Notes under the pieces: model-generated
Told to the model about the DNA's origin: nothing
What the model saw: only the letters and a program-made list of their open reading frames with translations
Database searches by the model: none
NCBI GenBank assembly: GCA_019279435.1
Contig: JAAALK010000287.1
Span: forward strand, 80,975,886 to 81,039,885
Source of the DNA: Zizania palustris
Lineage: Eukaryota; Streptophyta; Magnoliopsida; Poales; Poaceae
DNA length: 64,000 nucleotides
Direction of reading: 5' to 3'
Position numbers and translations under genes: made by a program
Shown here: piece after piece, positions 53,291-63,609 of the stretch
How positions within the stretch are numbered: the first letter of the stretch is position 1
Layout of the letters: each line of letters opens with the position of its first letter

Positions 53291-54270
53291 CCTGGAGATT
53301 GGCTTTCCATCAATACGCCCGTTGATGTAGAGAGGCTTTAGGTGACGAGCTGTATCCTCAGGTTTCTCAAAAATAGCATCTCATGTGCCGAGGTTCAACT
53401 AGGCAACCTCAGCCTTGTCTCGTGGTAGAGCAAACTCAACGGGAAGCATGATGACATTGATGTCCATCGCCTGGGGTGTGGGCCCCTCGGAGATGGGTGT
53501 GTAGTCATCGTGGAGCATGTTGTCATCGTCATCGCTCAAAACGGGAGTAGGGTTGTTTATCTCAACAAGCTTGGGCTTCCATACCTATTTCATGGCCGGC
53601 CGAGGGCGGATCTCTTCAAAGATGGCGTCTCGTTTATCCTCGGCCTTCTTCTCGCGCATCTCCTATGTTCGTAGGCGTTGCAGATGCCTCTTCTGTGATT
53701 TGGTCATGCCAGGAGGTGCCTAAGATGGCTGTGGTTTGGTACCAGGTGCTACTAATTTGTTTCCATGATTTCTGGCCGAAGGGGTATCACCTGGGTCGGC
53801 CTTGTATTTTTTATGTATGGCAAGGGGCTCTCTACAGACCTTGTCGGTCGGACCGGCCTTGCTGGGCCGATCAGACCGGGCATCGGCAATGGCTTCGGCC
53901 GGGCTAGAGGACTTATCTCCGTCGGGTTTCGGTGAGGGGGCCTTCGGGATTGGGATTTCCTAATACCCTACCTTGACTGTGATGGCTTTAGACTCCCTTT
54001 TCTTCACCTTTTCGCGCCCATCTCCCTTGGCTCCATCCTGTGTGAGTCGATTCAGAGGTACTACGGACAACCTGTGGAAGTTGTCTCCCTTCGTCGTGTC
54101 TGTTTGTTCCTGCCAATCATAATACTCCAAAGGAAAATAGGGGGCAATGTTATACTGTGAAGGGTACTCTAGGGCATGGCGTAGTTCGGAGCCCACAGGG
54201 ATCCTGCCCAATTGTACGGCGGAGGCATTGGTGGCTCCAGCGGCTTCGCGCACTGCGAGCCGAACCCATT
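53291..54270 (-). pseudogene. gag-protease linker of element H
   Basis: Degenerate coding sequence on the minus strand: YPSQYNIAPYFPLEYYDW (about 54115-54170), a basic RLRT/REKKA-type segment near 53650, DDDDNMLHDDYTPIS at about 53500 and the DIKPLYINGRIDG-like run into protease. Stops and slips interrupt it. The gag domain proper lies upstream and is not present because LTR J begins at 54271. Confidence 0.65.
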
Positions 54271-54971
54271 TGTAACACCCCAAGAATTAAAAGGAAATAA
54301 AATAAAAGAAAAATATTATTAAAGACATTTCTGAATTTATTTATCAAAGAAAAACCCTAAAAGAGCCCTATTAAAGCCAAACAGGGGGAATATTCAAAAT
54401 ATGGACTTGAAAATTTTATGAGATAAACTAGAGGCCAAAACACAATTTCAGGAATTTTAACAAATTTTTATCAACACTAATACAACCCTTAATCAAATAA
54501 ATGAATTACTGGATTTATTTTAAATCAGAAAACAATTAAGAATCTAAACGGGCCTCAACCTTGAATTAGCCTCCAGCCCAGCACAACCCAGCTCTGTGTC
54601 GCTGACAAGCAGGACCCGCCTGTTGGCCTCACGTTCCCGCCTCTGTCTCTATGGTCGCTAGGGCGCACCTGTCGGCCCTTCCTTTCCTGCTTCGCCCGCT
54701 GACAGGTGGGGGCCACCTGTCAGATTTGTCTTCCCCGATGGAAGGTGATCTCTCCCCTTTCCTTCCGACGACCCCCTTCCTTCCCTCGCCGCCTGCCGCC
54801 CCGATTCGCCTGGATTCGCCCCGGATCACTTTCCCTGTGCGACGACGACTCCATTCCATAGAAAGCCTACGCGGTTTCACCTAGATGGAAGCATGGCCGA
54901 GCCAAAGGAAACCTCACCAGAGTTCAAGGGAACTCTCGGTTCCCTTCCGTTTGGACGCCGGCAACCCCTCC

Positions 54972-54979
54972 TATTTAAA
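54972..54979 (+). promoter_or_regulatory. TATA-like box in LTR J
   Basis: CCTCCTATTTAAACCC lies at the same relative position as TTATTTAAAT in the B 3' LTR; likely U3/R boundary promoter. Confidence 0.6.
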
Positions 54980-56111
54980 CCCTACCCGAGCACCGCACTC
55001 CGCCACACCGCCGTAGCCCAAGCTTGTGCGATTCAGAGCGCCGCCACCCCTCTTTCGGGTTTTCTCTCTGTCTCAACTCCGGCCACCACTCACCATCGAT
55101 TCTGTCCTCCCCCGCCCTAGCCACCGCCACCATCGGATCCATCGTCGACCGCCCGTCCGCGGCCACACCTCCATTGGCCGTGAACGCCACCGGATCACCG
55201 CCGCCGTCGAGCACCCGAAGGATCTCCCCGTCTACCCCTCGCCGCCAGCCGTCATCCGTCACCCTTCGTCGCCATCGAAGGTACCGTCGTGACCGCCGTA
55301 CTCCCCTCGTTCCATTTCTGTTGGTAGCTAGGCACTTATGCGCTCTCTGTTGCCGCCGCCGCCGCGCTCGAGGCCACCGTCGCCGGAGACGAAGGGTAAA
55401 ATACCCTCGTCGCCCCATGCCATGTCGGATCGCGTCATGGCCATCCGATCGTGATCAGAGGGCTACGATCGGGATTTAATCCGTGCCCTCGGATTCGGTC
55501 AAAGCGGTACCGTGCATTCACAGCCATCGATCGTAACTTAAAGCGCTGGATTGATCTCGTGCATCCACGCGTACCCCTTCGCGCGTTTTAATTGTGGCCG
55601 TTCAATTTCATTAAATCTTCCCGCCTCGCGCTCGATCATCGGATCCAGATCCGATGGTCCTAGATGATCCGGTCCACGGGCATAGTGGACTAGTCCATTG
55701 TGGGCCTAGCTCACCGTGGACCAGAGCCCATTTTCCAGTTTAAATAAAATTCCAGAAATTAATTTAAACTTTGAAAATTCATAACTTGCTCATTTTAACT
55801 CCAAATTTCACCATTCAAATTTTATTAAATTCAGCATTTTATTCTCTACACATTAATTCGATAAAAACAGTATGTTACTATTGCCCAAAATAATCTTATT
55901 AATTAAATGAGTAAAAAACCCTTAGGGAGAAAATAGTAAATTCAGAAAATAAATTAGAAAAAACCTTAAAACATCAGTTTTATTGTGTTTCACCAAACTT
56001 CAGAATATTAAAACTTTATTCCACATAATAAAACCCATAAACATGTATGTTTATTATTTGGTGGATTTTATTTGTTTATTGAATGTATTGTTTATTTTTC
56101 CGTAACGAGAA

Positions 56112-56178
56112 GACTACGAGTTCATCGAGGAGACGGAGTTTTATCCCGAGGTTCCTCCATCACCATTTGCTGAGCAAG
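56112..56178 (+). other. LTR-embedded coding-like segment a (LTR J)
   Basis: The frame reads D-Y-E-F-I-E-E-T-E-F-Y-P-E-V-P-P-S-P-F-A then E-Q and ends at AAG|GCAAGT. It has exactly the same length as in both B LTRs. In the last 14 codons, eight differences from B are synonymous third-position changes and only Phe/Tyr changes the protein. A possible acceptor (GAGAAG) precedes it, and the same donor type follows. Confidence 0.55.
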
Positions 56179-57244
56179 GCAAGTCATCGAACCCTCCTGT
56201 GGAAATAGTTGATCATCATTGAGCCCAGTTTTTCATAATTATTGCTATAACTCATAGGTTAATATTGCATTAGTCAAATATCTAGCCCTACACTTATATT
56301 TATTAGATCCCCGTCCTTGTGTGCAAACCCAAGCCATGCTTATTCAGCCTTAACTCCTTGTCACTCTACAAATATTATATTAGCTAGTGCCTAATGTACC
56401 GGCACAACTGCTACAGGATAAAAAGAACGAGTCGTAGATAGCTGGATTCTGTTATATGAATTTCCCCGTTATTCTCGTCTCTGGACTCTGTTGGAGTTGA
56501 CTATGTTATAAGTATGGTGGGTTCCGGGTGCATGCTAGGGCATTGGTTGGTCGCACCCGGGGCACTATAAGGACCAGTCTGCGGGATCTCTTGCAAAGCA
56601 ATTCCGTACCAACCACAAGTCTAATGGGTAAGTCCTAACTGAAAGTATGGAACAATCCGACTCGATGCACCATAGTGGAGGGGGCAAGGGGCAACCTATG
56701 GGTGACTTGTACCGACGTGGCTCAAGGGGGGGTATGGTGAGGCTCGACGCGTCGAGACACGATACGAAACACATAAGAGGGTGATGTCGGGTCAAGGAGG
56801 ACCATATGGAAGGTTTTGGCACGAGTTCCCATGGTATGGGTCATCTCATTACACTTTGGTGTAAGTGGTGAGTGCGTGCCTTGTGGGTACAGTGGTACAT
56901 CTATGATCAGAGTATTTAATCTTTTCAAAAAGCCGAGCCCACGGTCAAGGGCGGGTTGTGTAACTACTCGCAGTTAGTTTACAATTGTTTGAATGGTTGT
57001 CTAATTCATGGCATGTAAGGACTGTTGAGCGAGGTGGGGCTGACTGTACCCCTCGAGTTAGAAGATGATGATGCATACACATGTTTACATTTCAGTACTA
57101 ATAAATTGATCATATTTAATGCTTTACAATTATGCTTTTCCGCAAAATTAGCCACTATCTCCCTTGTTATTACTCTGCATTATATTTGCATCCGGTGGCT
57201 TGCTAAGTACGTTTGTACTCACCCCTGTTGACTTACACCACCAG

Positions 57245-57282
57245 AGCCCGTCTACTATGAGGAGGATGAAGGTCTGGAGTAG
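57245..57282 (+). other. LTR-embedded coding-like segment b (LTR J)
   Basis: After the good acceptor CACCACCAG the frame reads E-P-V-Y-Y-E-E-D-E-G-L-E then TAG (57280-57282). It joins segment a in phase. YYE and GLE-stop are shared with B, and GAA/GAG and CTA/CTG are synonymous changes. The 1066-bp interval to segment a is nearly the same length as in B (1052 bp). Confidence 0.5.
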
Positions 57283-57496
57283 CGACCCAGTCAAGGCGAG
57301 ACTGGAAGGAGGCGTTCATCTAGGACCCTTTATTTTATTAGTTTCTCTTCACCTTTATTCACTTTTGTATTAATACGGTCTACGAACCGTGAATGATTGC
57401 TCGTATTTGTACGTGGTCGCATGATGAACGTCTTGGTTTATTGATTTTCTATGGAATCTCAATAAAGGTCCTGATTTGATAAATCGAGGCGTGACA

Positions 57497-57544
57497 AGAT
57501 GGTATTAGAGCCGACTTGACTGTAGGAAGCCAAACAGACCTGAC
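57497..57544 (+). other. PBS and leader start of element J
   Basis: TGGTATTAGAGC (57500-57511) is the B PBS with one C-to-T change; the following CGACTTGACTGTAGGAAGCC is identical to B's leader. Copia K starts at 57545, and CTGAC (57540-57544) would be its left target-site copy. The rest of J lies beyond the window. Confidence 0.85.
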
Positions 57545-59547
57545 TGAGAAACCAAGGGTTGGTTTCGGAGTCTGTGATGAGTGATTGACAGTATTTGACC
57601 TCTGGTTCGAAGGGGTTCGAAGGTTGTACCTCTGAAGGTGTTCGGAGGTGGTTCCACCGAAGGGTTCGGTGGGCTTTGATTGCTGCAGCTGTTGCAGCGG
57701 AGTGTGACTGTCGGAGGGGTCCGACAATACACGATGACTGGGTTTGTACCGAAGGTCTCGGTACTCTGGGCGGTACACCAGAGTGTGTACCGAAGGTTGC
57801 TAACCCGGAGAGGTCTCCGGAGTACTGGATACACTTGTCTGCTTGTCTGTGGTGCGCAGGGGACTGCGGAGGCAACGGACGGTTTGTAGCAGGTGAACCT
57901 GGGTCAAGCGGGAGGCTTGATGCCAGTGGAGCGGGGAGCTCCATCACGAAGGCCGCGAAGGGGTCCAGGTCGGACCTCGGGTCGAGGTGCACCAGGTGAA
58001 GGCAGTAAGTGGGGAGCGTGGCTCTAGGTGAAGGTACTCCGAGACGAAGTCCTCGGGGGCGAGGCACTTCGAAGGTTACTCGAGAAGGAGTGACTTCGGA
58101 GTATGGTGGATCAAGTCCTCAGCAGAGGCAACGTGTTCGAGGTGTGCTCTGGAGGGAGACACTCGAAGGGTACCCGACGAAGGTCTCAGAAGTCAAGGTG
58201 CATCGAAGGCATGGTCTGGGTGAGGCTCGTCGAGGAGTGTGCTCGGGGAGAGCCGCTGCGACGAAGTGCTCATGGAATGCTTCATGCGGAGGCCTTGGAC
58301 GAAGGAGGGACTTCGAAGGGTGGTACTCCGAAGGATGGCTTCGGAGTGACGCAGGCTTCGGAGCGAGGCTAGCTCTGGAGTGAGGTTGACTTGTGGTGCT
58401 TCGGCCATGCATGGCTTCGGTACACGGACTGACGGAGTTCAAGCTGGGAGTAGCTGCGAAGCCATGGTGGTCCACTCCAAAGGTGGTGGTGCGAAGGCCC
58501 AAGGGCTTTGACGGCTTCGGCTCAAAACCGTCACTGTATCGGAGACTAACTTCGGTGAAGCGAAGGCCATCAGGCTCAAGGCGTCTCACCGAAGCTACCG
58601 CACTCCTCGCGTGCGAAGGGGGGCTCCAGAAAGGTCAAAGACTACAAAGGCTGACATTGTCTGCTCTGCAAAAAGCTGACGCTGTCCCCTCTGCAAAGCT
58701 GACAGAGAAGCCTCCAAATAAAGTTGACTACCTTTTGTACCCCTCTATTCTGTAGAGACAAAACTGGTGTAAACCCTAGGGGTAAAGTAGTCAATTCACT
58801 TGGGTGAATAATGGCTATAAATATGAGAGCTGGGTAGGTAACATTTAACACTTTGAGCATTCATTGTTGAGCTCCTGTACTAGCTTCCACATACTGTGAT
58901 TTCATCCAGTGAGTTCATTTATTGTGTTCCTTGTTCAAGCAGCGAAGCCCTGCTTCTGTGTTGTGTTTCTGCTTGAGCTTGTTTGCATACCTCGCTAGTA
59001 GTAGTGCACCGAAGCCTGTCTAGGCGAAGTGTGTTTTGTGCGAAGTGTGTTTTTCAGTGTGCGTTCGCTCTGTGTAACAGGAGGCTAGACCTCGCTGCTT
59101 ACTAGCGAACCCCTGATCGAAGCCCGTGTTTCTTATCGTGTCTAATCCCCTAGCGAAGTCTGTTAGTGTGCGTTTAGACCTTCGGTGTACGAAGCCCAGC
59201 ACCAGTTGTTGTCGCTAAGTACTTGGTCGAAGTCCTCAGAGGGTAGTCCACTCTTGCGAAGGGTGAAGTGCGAAGCCTGCTCGAAGCACCCTGTGTGCGG
59301 AGCCTGCACTGACTTAGCAGAGTTGGTTTTTCGGGTTTGAGTGGAGCGAAGTATTCTTGGCTTCGAACTTTTGCTCCTTGCGAAGCCTATGTTCGGAGCC
59401 GTCAAAATACCTCCGAACTAGAACTTCGAAGGTTGTGTTCGAAGCCTGTTCCGCAGTAGACTGAATTAAAACAGAAGGCTATTTTTAGCCTGAAATTTTA
59501 AAAGCTCCCATTCACCCCCCCCTCTGGTCACCGTTTCTGGTCCAACA
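57545..59547 (+). repeat. 5' LTR of copia K (2003 bp)
   Basis: It runs from TGAGAAACCAAGGGTTGG to GGTCCAACA. It is related to LTR G along its length. CGAAGG-rich blocks, a perfect hairpin TGTCGGA-GGGG-TCCGACA at 57709-57726 and TATAAATATGAG at 58815-58826 (TATA box) are visible. The PBS that should follow is decayed (CGTACCAGAGCG at 59551-59562). Confidence 0.93.
58815..58822 (+). promoter_or_regulatory. TATA box in LTR K
   Basis: GGCTATAAATATGAG lies in the U3 part of the LTR about 730 bp before its end. LTR G has the corresponding CTATAAATAG on the minus strand at about 45660-45670. Confidence 0.7.
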
Positions 59548-59611
59548 ACTCGTACCAGAGCGGGTTAAGATCACCAGTTGACCTTAACCGGTTTTTTGAT
59601 CTGTTGGCGAC

Positions 59612-62052
59612 ATGGACAAAGCTAGTAAAATTCCTCTGTTCGATGGGACTGATTTTGCATACTGGAAGGTGCGCATGGAGGCTTACTTGCTAAGCCAAGG
59701 AAATGCAATTTGGGAGATTGTGGATTCACAATACTCCATCCCTGAGACTCGCACCTCTCAAACAGAAAAAAGATCAGTATAATGCCAACTCCAAGGCTAG
59801 AAACATATTGTTCATTGGTTTGAGCCGGAGTGAGTTTGATAGGGTGCAGCACCTTAGGACTGCTAGGGAAATTTGGACAACACTCACTATTTTCATGAGG
59901 GCTCTACACAGATTAAGGCCAGGCGCCAAAGCACATACAATCAACAGTATCAGCTGTTTGTGCAGGCACCTGGTGAATCTATAGATGCCATGTTTTCTCG
60001 ATTTGATGCGATAGTGAGTAACTTGCGATCCAACGGGACGCTTGCTTACAATGATCATGATAGGGCTATCAAGCTTCTCTATGCTCTTGACCGTAGCATA
60101 TGAGAAGTGAAGATATCCAGCATTGAGGAGTCCGCGGGTTATGACACATTGACCTGTGATGAGCTCTTCAGCAAGCTGAAGTCCACAGAGATTGCCAAGG
60201 CATCTCTTGCGGTGCACAGAAACTCTTTGCCACAACCATTGGCACTGGTTTCTATCACTAGCCGTGGCACCACTGCAGAACCAAGCACATCTGGCACTTG
60301 TGTTCTTGCAGATGGTTTTGCTTTGTCCTCCCTAGTCTCCGTCACAAAGGAGCAGGTGGATACTCTAGATGATGATGAGATTGCTCTCATTGCCAGAAGG
60401 TTTACCCACTTTCATCATGAGAGACGGGATCAGAGGAGAAGTGGTTTTAGTGGTTGCTTTGAATGTGGCGACACTTCTCATATCAAGGCAAATTGCCATA
60501 AGCTCAAAAAGAGAGATGAGAGTGAGCGCCCCAAATACCACAAAAAGGAGAGGAAACCCTTTGTGAAGGGCAAGCGCGGCAAGGTGGCTAAGAGAGTAGC
60601 CAAAGCCGCTTCAAGAGCTTTTGTTGCTGCTCTCAGCGACATCGACACTTCCTCAACTGAGGAGTCCCCAAGGAAGGAGGACAAGAAGGACAAGAAGGGA
60701 CGAGATTTCACCGGCCTTTGCTTCATGGCCGACAGTGATCACAGCGGCGATGAGCTTGACTCATCTGAGGTACCACTATCCTCTGACCAGCTTTTAATTA
60801 AACTAGATGAACTGAATGAAGTAGTTCTTGGTCAGGATAGATTACTTGTACAAGCCGCTAGAGAAAGAAAAGACCTTAGACTTAGGCTAGAATCTGTTTC
60901 TACTGATTATGCCATGCTTAAGTCTAAAGTTAATGATGCTGAATGTGAATCTTGTACTGTAGTCATGGGTGAGCTTGCTCAGTTGCGTTCTGTACATGCT
61001 CAAACTCTTTCTGAGCTTGAGACTGCACAGAAGCAGCTTTTGGTGGTGGATTCTAGACCTCATGATAATATTGAATGCATGAACTGATATTTATTGCGCG
61101 AGAGCATTAATTTACGTGATAAACATGTTCATGATTTAGAGGCTAGATTGGAGAGGGTCGGTAGTACTAAGGATGTGCAACCTGTTTGTGACATGTGCAT
61201 TATCCTTAAGGACCAACTAGGCAGTGTTAGAGAGCGGGCTGAAAATCTCATGTCTGAAAATGAATACCTTCTTTCTGTGGTTAACAAATGCACTTAGGGA
61301 AAGGGTAGGATGGATTTGCTCTTGGCCAAAACCAAGATGTGTGCTGACAGAGCAGGGTTAGCTCTAGGTTTGGGTTTTGAGAGGATTCCTTCAGATAGTG
61401 GAAACAAAACTGTTTTTACCTCTCCCACTACCCTAGAGAAAGAGAGAGCTCTGTTAGACACTCCATCAGCCAAGAAACCTCCCGAGCTCAAAAGAAAACC
61501 ACTCCTCCTGCCAAGAAAATCCCTCCAAAGAAAACCACTCATCAGAAGCCCAAGGAGCCTATGAGAGTTGCTCCTAAGACCCACGAGAGTGCCCCTAGGA
61601 GAATTTTTCATTGTTCATACTGTCAGCGGGCAGGTCATTTGGTTGGGTTCTGTTTTCGTCGCATCAAGGATGAGCGACGCTCTCAGGCGATGAGTTACCA
61701 GGACATGCATTACCCATCTTTAGGTATGCATGAGTCTGAGTTTTACTATCGTCCTGCTTTTGAGGCTCCTCGTGCTTCTCGGAGAGGTTTTGCTCCTCGA
61801 GGTGTTCACCATGTTCCATATGGTGGTAGACCCAGGGCGAGTAGCTTTGTACCTCGTCAGAGTAGGAGACCTCGACATGTTGTTCGATCACAGCATGTAG
61901 GTAGACCTCGCACTTTGCATCATTCAGGTTATCATGTGCGTAGACCATCTACTTTTACTGTGCCTACTACTCGTGTCACTCAGTGCTGGATGCCTCATCA
62001 TTTTTTCACTCACCCCAGCACTGAGCGATCGAGATATTCTTATCATGTGTAG
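59612..62052 (+). pseudogene. gag of copia K
   Basis: ATG at 59612 (MDKASKIPLFDGTDFAYWK) opens a UBN2/DUF4219-like copia gag. Comparison with G shows one extra A near 59768 and one lost T near 59897, so the frame shifts twice. TGA at 60102, TGA at 61085-61087, TAG at 61295-61297 and TGA at 61562-61564 (frame-dependent) interrupt the rest. First zinc knuckle CFECGDTSHIKANC at about 60459; acidic/Lys-rich linker; coiled-coil region 60780-61290; second zinc knuckle CSYCQRAGHLVGFC at about 61612. A long Gag with coiled coil is typical of SIRE elements. Confidence 0.85.
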
Positions 62053-62541
62053 GCGACAGATCGAGGCTTGGAGGGCACATGGATCATGGACTCTGGTTGT
62101 TCATGCCATATGACCGGATATGCAGCATGGTTCTCCAGCCTCACAACAACCAAGCAAAGGGAACATATTACCTTCGGCAACAATCGAAGGAGTAGAGTGA
62201 AAGGTAAAGGTGTGGTAAGAATAAACTCGAATTTCACTCTCAAAGATGTTGCTTTGGTTGAAAACCTAGGATACAATTTGTTGTCTGTATCTCAGCTGCT
62301 TGATGAGGGCTTCGAAGTGCGATTCCATCGCGATACTTTGCGAGTGCTCAATTCTGATGGCGTTGTGGTGTGTAAGATCTTTAGAGTTGGGAGAGTTTTT
62401 GGAGCTGACTTTTCAGAATCATCTAATTCTTCTCATTGTCTTGTTGCACATTCGACTTCTGAGCTTTGGAAGTGGCATAGGAGACTAGGGCATATGAGCT
62501 TTGAGTTGCTTGCTCATCTGAGTGCCCTAGGTCTGATCTGA
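62053..62541 (+). pseudogene. protease and GAG-pre-integrase domain of copia K
   Basis: The protease active site WIMDSGCSCHMTG is at about 62083. ITFGNNRRSRVKGKGVVRI and NLLSVSQLLDEGFEVRF follow. The zinc-binding pre-integrase domain LWKWHRRLGHMSFELLAHLS then is cut by TGA at 62539-62541, where an Arg codon (CGA) is expected before GLPKLKFEKN. Confidence 0.9.
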
Positions 62542-63609
62542 GGATTGCCCAAGCTCAAGTTTGAGAAGAATTTAGTTTGCGCTCCTTGTCGACATGGAAA
62601 AATGATTACTGCTTCGCATTCGCCAGTCACCACAGTGATGACTGAACAACCCGGAGAACTTCTCCACATGGACACTGTAGGTCCTTCTCGGGTTAGTTCT
62701 TTAGGCGGCAAGTGGTATGTGTTAGTTATTGTCGACGATTTCTCTCGCTACTCTTGGGTCTTCTTTCTTGCCAGCAAGGATGAAGTGTTTTCACACTTTC
62801 GGAGCTTGGCTTTGAGACTTTTCACTGAACTCCCAGGTGCATTGAAATTCATTCAAAGTGATAATGGCACCGAGTTCAAAAACAGTCTCTTTGTTGACTT
62901 TTGCATGGAGCATGGCATAGAACATCAATTCTCTGCTCCGCGGGTTCCTCAACAGAACGGTGTCGTTGAGAGGAAGAACCGCACTTTGGTTGAGATGGCT
63001 AGGACGATGCTTGATGAGCATAGGACTCCTAGAAAATTCTGGGCTGAGGCCATGAACACTGCATGTTACATCTCAAACCGAATATTCTTGCGGTCAATTT
63101 TAAACTTGACATCTTATGAGCTACGTTTTGGGAGACAGCCCATGGTTACTCATCTTCGAGTATTTGGTTGTCACTGCTTCATCCTAAAACGTCGTAATTT
63201 GGATAAATTTGAGTCGCGCTCTTCTGACGGGATCTTTTTGGGTTACACTACACATGGTCATTCTTATCGTGTTTATAATTTGGAAACTAACACTGTCATC
63301 AAGTCATGTGATGTGACTTTTGATGAATCAACCCCCTCTGTTAGTTCTGCATTTGAACAGGCAAATGAACACGACATGGAACAGACCATCTTCGAAGAAG
63401 AAGATCCCGGAGAATTCGAGGATGAACCCCTACTACCATCAACATCAACCCCCGAAGCCAACCCCGCTTCGACCACTTTGGCACAAGGTCCCGAAGCAAC
63501 TACCTCGACATCGATCATCTTGGACCACTCCAACGCACAAGTTGAGGGGGAGACTGCATCCCGCCACGACGCTCCACATCATGTTCAAAGGATGCACCCT
63601 CCCGAGTAG
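62542..63609 (+). pseudogene. integrase of copia K, 354 open codons
   Basis: It continues the pre-integrase zinc site (LVCAPCRHGKM) and contains the full DDE core: Asp in LLHMDTVGPSRV, Asp in FIQSDNGTEFKN and Glu in QNGVVERKNRTLVEM. C-terminal RVFGCHCFILKRRNLDKF and DGIFLGYTTHGHSYRVYN are intact, then an acidic/Pro-rich linker to RT ends at TAG 63607-63609. No stop lies within the catalytic core, so this is the best preserved K domain. Confidence 0.9.

Larger units (their letters stand above)
46833..54270 (-). mobile_element. Tat-like Ty3/gypsy element H, minus strand
   Basis: Reading from 54270 down: gag-protease linker, protease, RT, (nested solo LTR I), RNase H, aRNH, integrase, PPT and part of the 3' LTR. 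The archaeal-type RNase H places it with Tat elements, but its sequence is far from A, C and E. The upstream end is cut by the Tekay LTR J at 54271 and the 3' LTR by copia G at 46832. A deletion removed the RT catalytic region. It is the oldest layer of the right block. Confidence 0.88.
54271..57496 (+). repeat. Tekay-type 5' LTR of element J (3226 bp)
   Basis: It begins TGTAACACCCC as in B and ends GGCGTGACA. GC-rich first kilobase with TATTTAAA at 54972-54979, donor-like GAAG|GTACCG at 55281, AT-rich middle, conserved terminal blocks (GGCACTATAAGGACC at about 56559). It is clearly related to the B LTR but strongly diverged outside the conserved blocks, so it is a different family of the same lineage. 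It is inserted in H. Confidence 0.92.

Noticed and set aside
55024..55479. 151-codon Arg/Ser/Pro-rich frame in LTR J
   Set aside because: Same reason: GC-rich LTR sequence, low complexity, competing frames of similar length, and no matching protein in the B LTR.
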